NCBI GenBank assembly: GCA_003157895.1 | Contig: PMKW01000160.1 | Coordinates: 1-13,851 of the forward strand | DNA length: 13,851 nucleotides | Source: Methanoregula sp. | GTDB lineage: Archaea; Halobacteriota; Methanomicrobia; Methanomicrobiales; Methanospirillaceae | Direction: 5' to 3' | In this document: in pieces, positions 12,652-13,851 of the stretch | Numbering within the stretch: the first letter of the stretch is position 1 | Layout: every line of letters begins with the position of its first letter | Notes under the pieces: generated by a model | What the model saw: only the letters and a program-made list of their open reading frames with translations | Database searches by the model: none | Told to the model about the DNA's origin: nothing | Program-made: the position numbers and the translations under genes

Positions 12652-13733
12652 GCGGTCACCCCGACTGCCTTCTTCACCACGAGGTCCATCGTATCCAGCA
12701 TTTCGTAGCCCTTCTCTGACAGGAGTTTACGCCCTTCAGCCTCGTTGGTGCCGGCCAGCCGGACGATCACTTTCTGGGAGACACCCGCAGCGATGATGCC
12801 TTTTGCCACCTCATCGCATTTCGTGATCCCGCCAAGGAGGTTCACAACAACGACCTCCACGCCCGGGACGCTTGATACGAGCCTGATCGCGTTTTCCACC
12901 CGCCCGCTCTCGGCCCCGCCGCCGACATCGAGGAAATTTGCCGCCTTCCCGCCATAGTACTCGATGAGGTCGAGGGTTGCCATCGTGAGCCCGGCGCCGT
13001 TGCCGATTACCCCTATCTTCCCGTCCAGTTCCACGTAGGAGAAACCGTGCTTCTCTGCTTCCCGCTCGCGTTCGGAGAGATCGCGGTTGACCGCGATCCC
13101 CTGCCGACCGAGCGCATTGTCGTCCACGATGATCTTCGCATCCGCGGCAAAGACCCCGCCCGGCGTGGTTACGAGCGGGTTGATCTCGGCAAGGATCGCG
13201 TCCTTCTCGATGAAGATACGGTAAAGTTTGCTGATGATCGGGCCGATCTCTTTCGGTGCTGTCCCGATCAGTTCGCGGATCATGAACGGCGGGAGATCCC
13301 TCAGGAGAGGATTTGCGGTAACTTTGCGGATCAGTTCCGGGTGCTCCTTTGCGGTGATCTCGATCTCGACCCCACCGGCATCGGTGAAGAGGATGAGCGG
13401 CTGTTTGCTCGACCGGTCGACCGTGATCGAGAGATAATACTCGTGTTTTATATCGAGTTTCTGTTCGGCGAGGATCTCTTTTACGGGCAGGCCCTTAATC
13501 TGTTTCCCAAAGAGTTCCTTTGCCACCTTTGTTCCGTCTGCCCTGCCGGCCATCAGGATCCCGCCAGCCTTTCCCCTTCCGCCGACATCCACCTGGGCTT
13601 TCAGGACAAAGGCGTCGCCCAGTTCGCCGAACCGGGGGGTGAGTTCTTCAGCCGATCTGATAAGGAATCCTGCCGGGACGGGGATCCCGGCTGCCTTCAG
13701 TATGTTCTTTGCCTCGTATTCGCGTAACTTCAT
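12648..13733 (-). CDS. sucC: Succinyl-CoA synthetase (ADP-forming) subunit beta
   Basis: The beta subunit provides the ATP-grasp domain and the succinate site. It starts MKLREYEAKNILKAAGIPVP, the family's typical opening. KAQVDVGGRGKAGGI (45-59) is the nucleotide-binding loop. DAILAEINPLVTTPGGVFAADAKI (173-196) holds the metal ligands. The C-terminal ligase domain shows GKIGVIGNGAGLTMATLD, and NFLDVGGGA and NLLGGITKCDEVA are further family blocks. At 361 residues it is slightly shorter than the usual bacterial subunit of about 385. The start overlaps the upstream kor gene as ATGA, and the end overlaps sucD in the same way. In methanogens this enzyme supplies succinyl-CoA for reductive carboxylation to 2-oxoglutarate. 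Confidence 0.98.
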   Translation of the reverse strand: MKLREYEAKNILKAAGIPVPAGFLIRSAEELTPRFGELGDAFVLKAQVDVGGRGKAGGILMAGRADGTKVAKELFGKQIKGLPVKEILAEQKLDIKHEYYLSITVDRSSKQPLILFTDAGGVEIEITAKEHPELIRKVTANPLLRDLPPFMIRELIGTAPKEIGPIISKLYRIFIEKDAILAEINPLVTTPGGVFAADAKIIVDDNALGRQGIAVNRDLSEREREAEKHGFSYVELDGKIGVIGNGAGLTMATLDLIEYYGGKAANFLDVGGGAESGRVENAIRLVSSVPGVEVVVVNLLGGITKCDEVAKGIIAAGVSQKVIVRLAGTNEAEGRKLLSEKGYEMLDTMDLVVKKAVGVTA

Positions 13734-13851
13734 GATTGTTTTCCCAGTTGCAGGCCGAGCTGCATTGCTTTCAGGTTCAGGTCCTCGGTCCCTTTGGGCA
13801 CGGAGTCAAGAACAGCTTTTTTCAGGGCTTCCTCGCCCACGACATGCGTTG
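13730..13851 (-). CDS. korC: 2-oxoacid:ferredoxin oxidoreductase gamma subunit, 3' end only
   Basis: Only the last 39 residues are inside the window. They read VVGEEALKKAVLDSVPKG, then TEDLNLKAMQLGLQLGKQS, the usual tail of gamma subunits of 2-oxoglutarate (or related 2-oxoacid) ferredoxin oxidoreductases. The assignment to the 2-oxoglutarate enzyme rests on the adjoining sucC and sucD, since kor and suc genes commonly cluster in methanogens and form consecutive steps. The stop codon overlaps the sucC start (ATGA at 13733-13730). The 5' part and the other subunits lie beyond the window. Confidence 0.72.
   Translation of the reverse strand, partial: THVVGEEALKKAVLDSVPKGTEDLNLKAMQLGLQLGKQS

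Noticed and set aside
1..13851. Search for tRNA, rRNA, CRISPR arrays, insertion sequences, integrases and toxin-antitoxin pairs.
   Set aside because: No T-loop-like tRNA signatures, regularly spaced repeats or transposase/integrase motifs were seen by eye. A tRNA or covariance search would be needed for certainty.

Overview
The window is archaeal and most likely comes from a methanogen of the order Methanomicrobiales (Methanoregulaceae-like). It carries a 67-residue archaeal histone, an archaeal-type S-adenosylmethionine synthetase, a 2-oxoacid:ferredoxin oxidoreductase / succinyl-CoA synthetase operon, AT-rich TATA-type promoters with purine-rich upstream elements, oligo-T terminators, and frequent ATGA start/stop overlaps. 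The genus is an inference from gene content only.

Layout. 1-506: AT-rich leader, strong TATA promoter and the histone gene (+). 507-1010: a GNAT acetyltransferase (+), which meets the his operon tail to tail with only 5 nt between the stop codons. 1016-4433: a minus-strand operon read mat, hisG, hisA, hisB, joining SAM synthesis to three histidine-pathway enzymes. 4434-5158: a 650-nt non-coding stretch holding the mat promoter, a 9-bp inverted repeat upstream of it, and two diverged, oppositely oriented copies of a ~100-bp hairpin-bearing repeat. 5159-8049: two minus-strand genes for zinc-binding proteins of unknown role, one with a zinc ribbon at each end of a PH-like domain plus a long Pro/Glu/Lys linker, the other with a central CxxC-CxxC knuckle. 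8131-8794: a possible 33-residue membrane peptide and a five-helix membrane protein.

8834-11693 is an accessory redox region. A cupin, a 60-residue C-terminal stub of an iron-containing alcohol dehydrogenase, a DUF362 protein, a 21-codon N-terminal stub of an aldo/keto reductase and a flavodoxin lie on the minus strand. An HxlR-type regulator is divergent from the flavodoxin. The DUF362 gene sits exactly between the broken end of the aldo/keto reductase and the broken end of the dehydrogenase and is visibly AT-richer than the flanks. It looks as if one recombination event replaced the two enzyme bodies with DUF362. The shared flavodoxin/HxlR promoter contains an inverted repeat that could be the HxlR operator.

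11757-13851: a minus-strand operon korC (3' end only), sucC, sucD, in which every junction is an ATGA overlap. It ends in a palindrome plus T7 terminator. It would interconvert succinate, succinyl-CoA and 2-oxoglutarate in the incomplete TCA pathway methanogens use for glutamate synthesis. No tRNA, rRNA, CRISPR array, transposase or integrase was seen.
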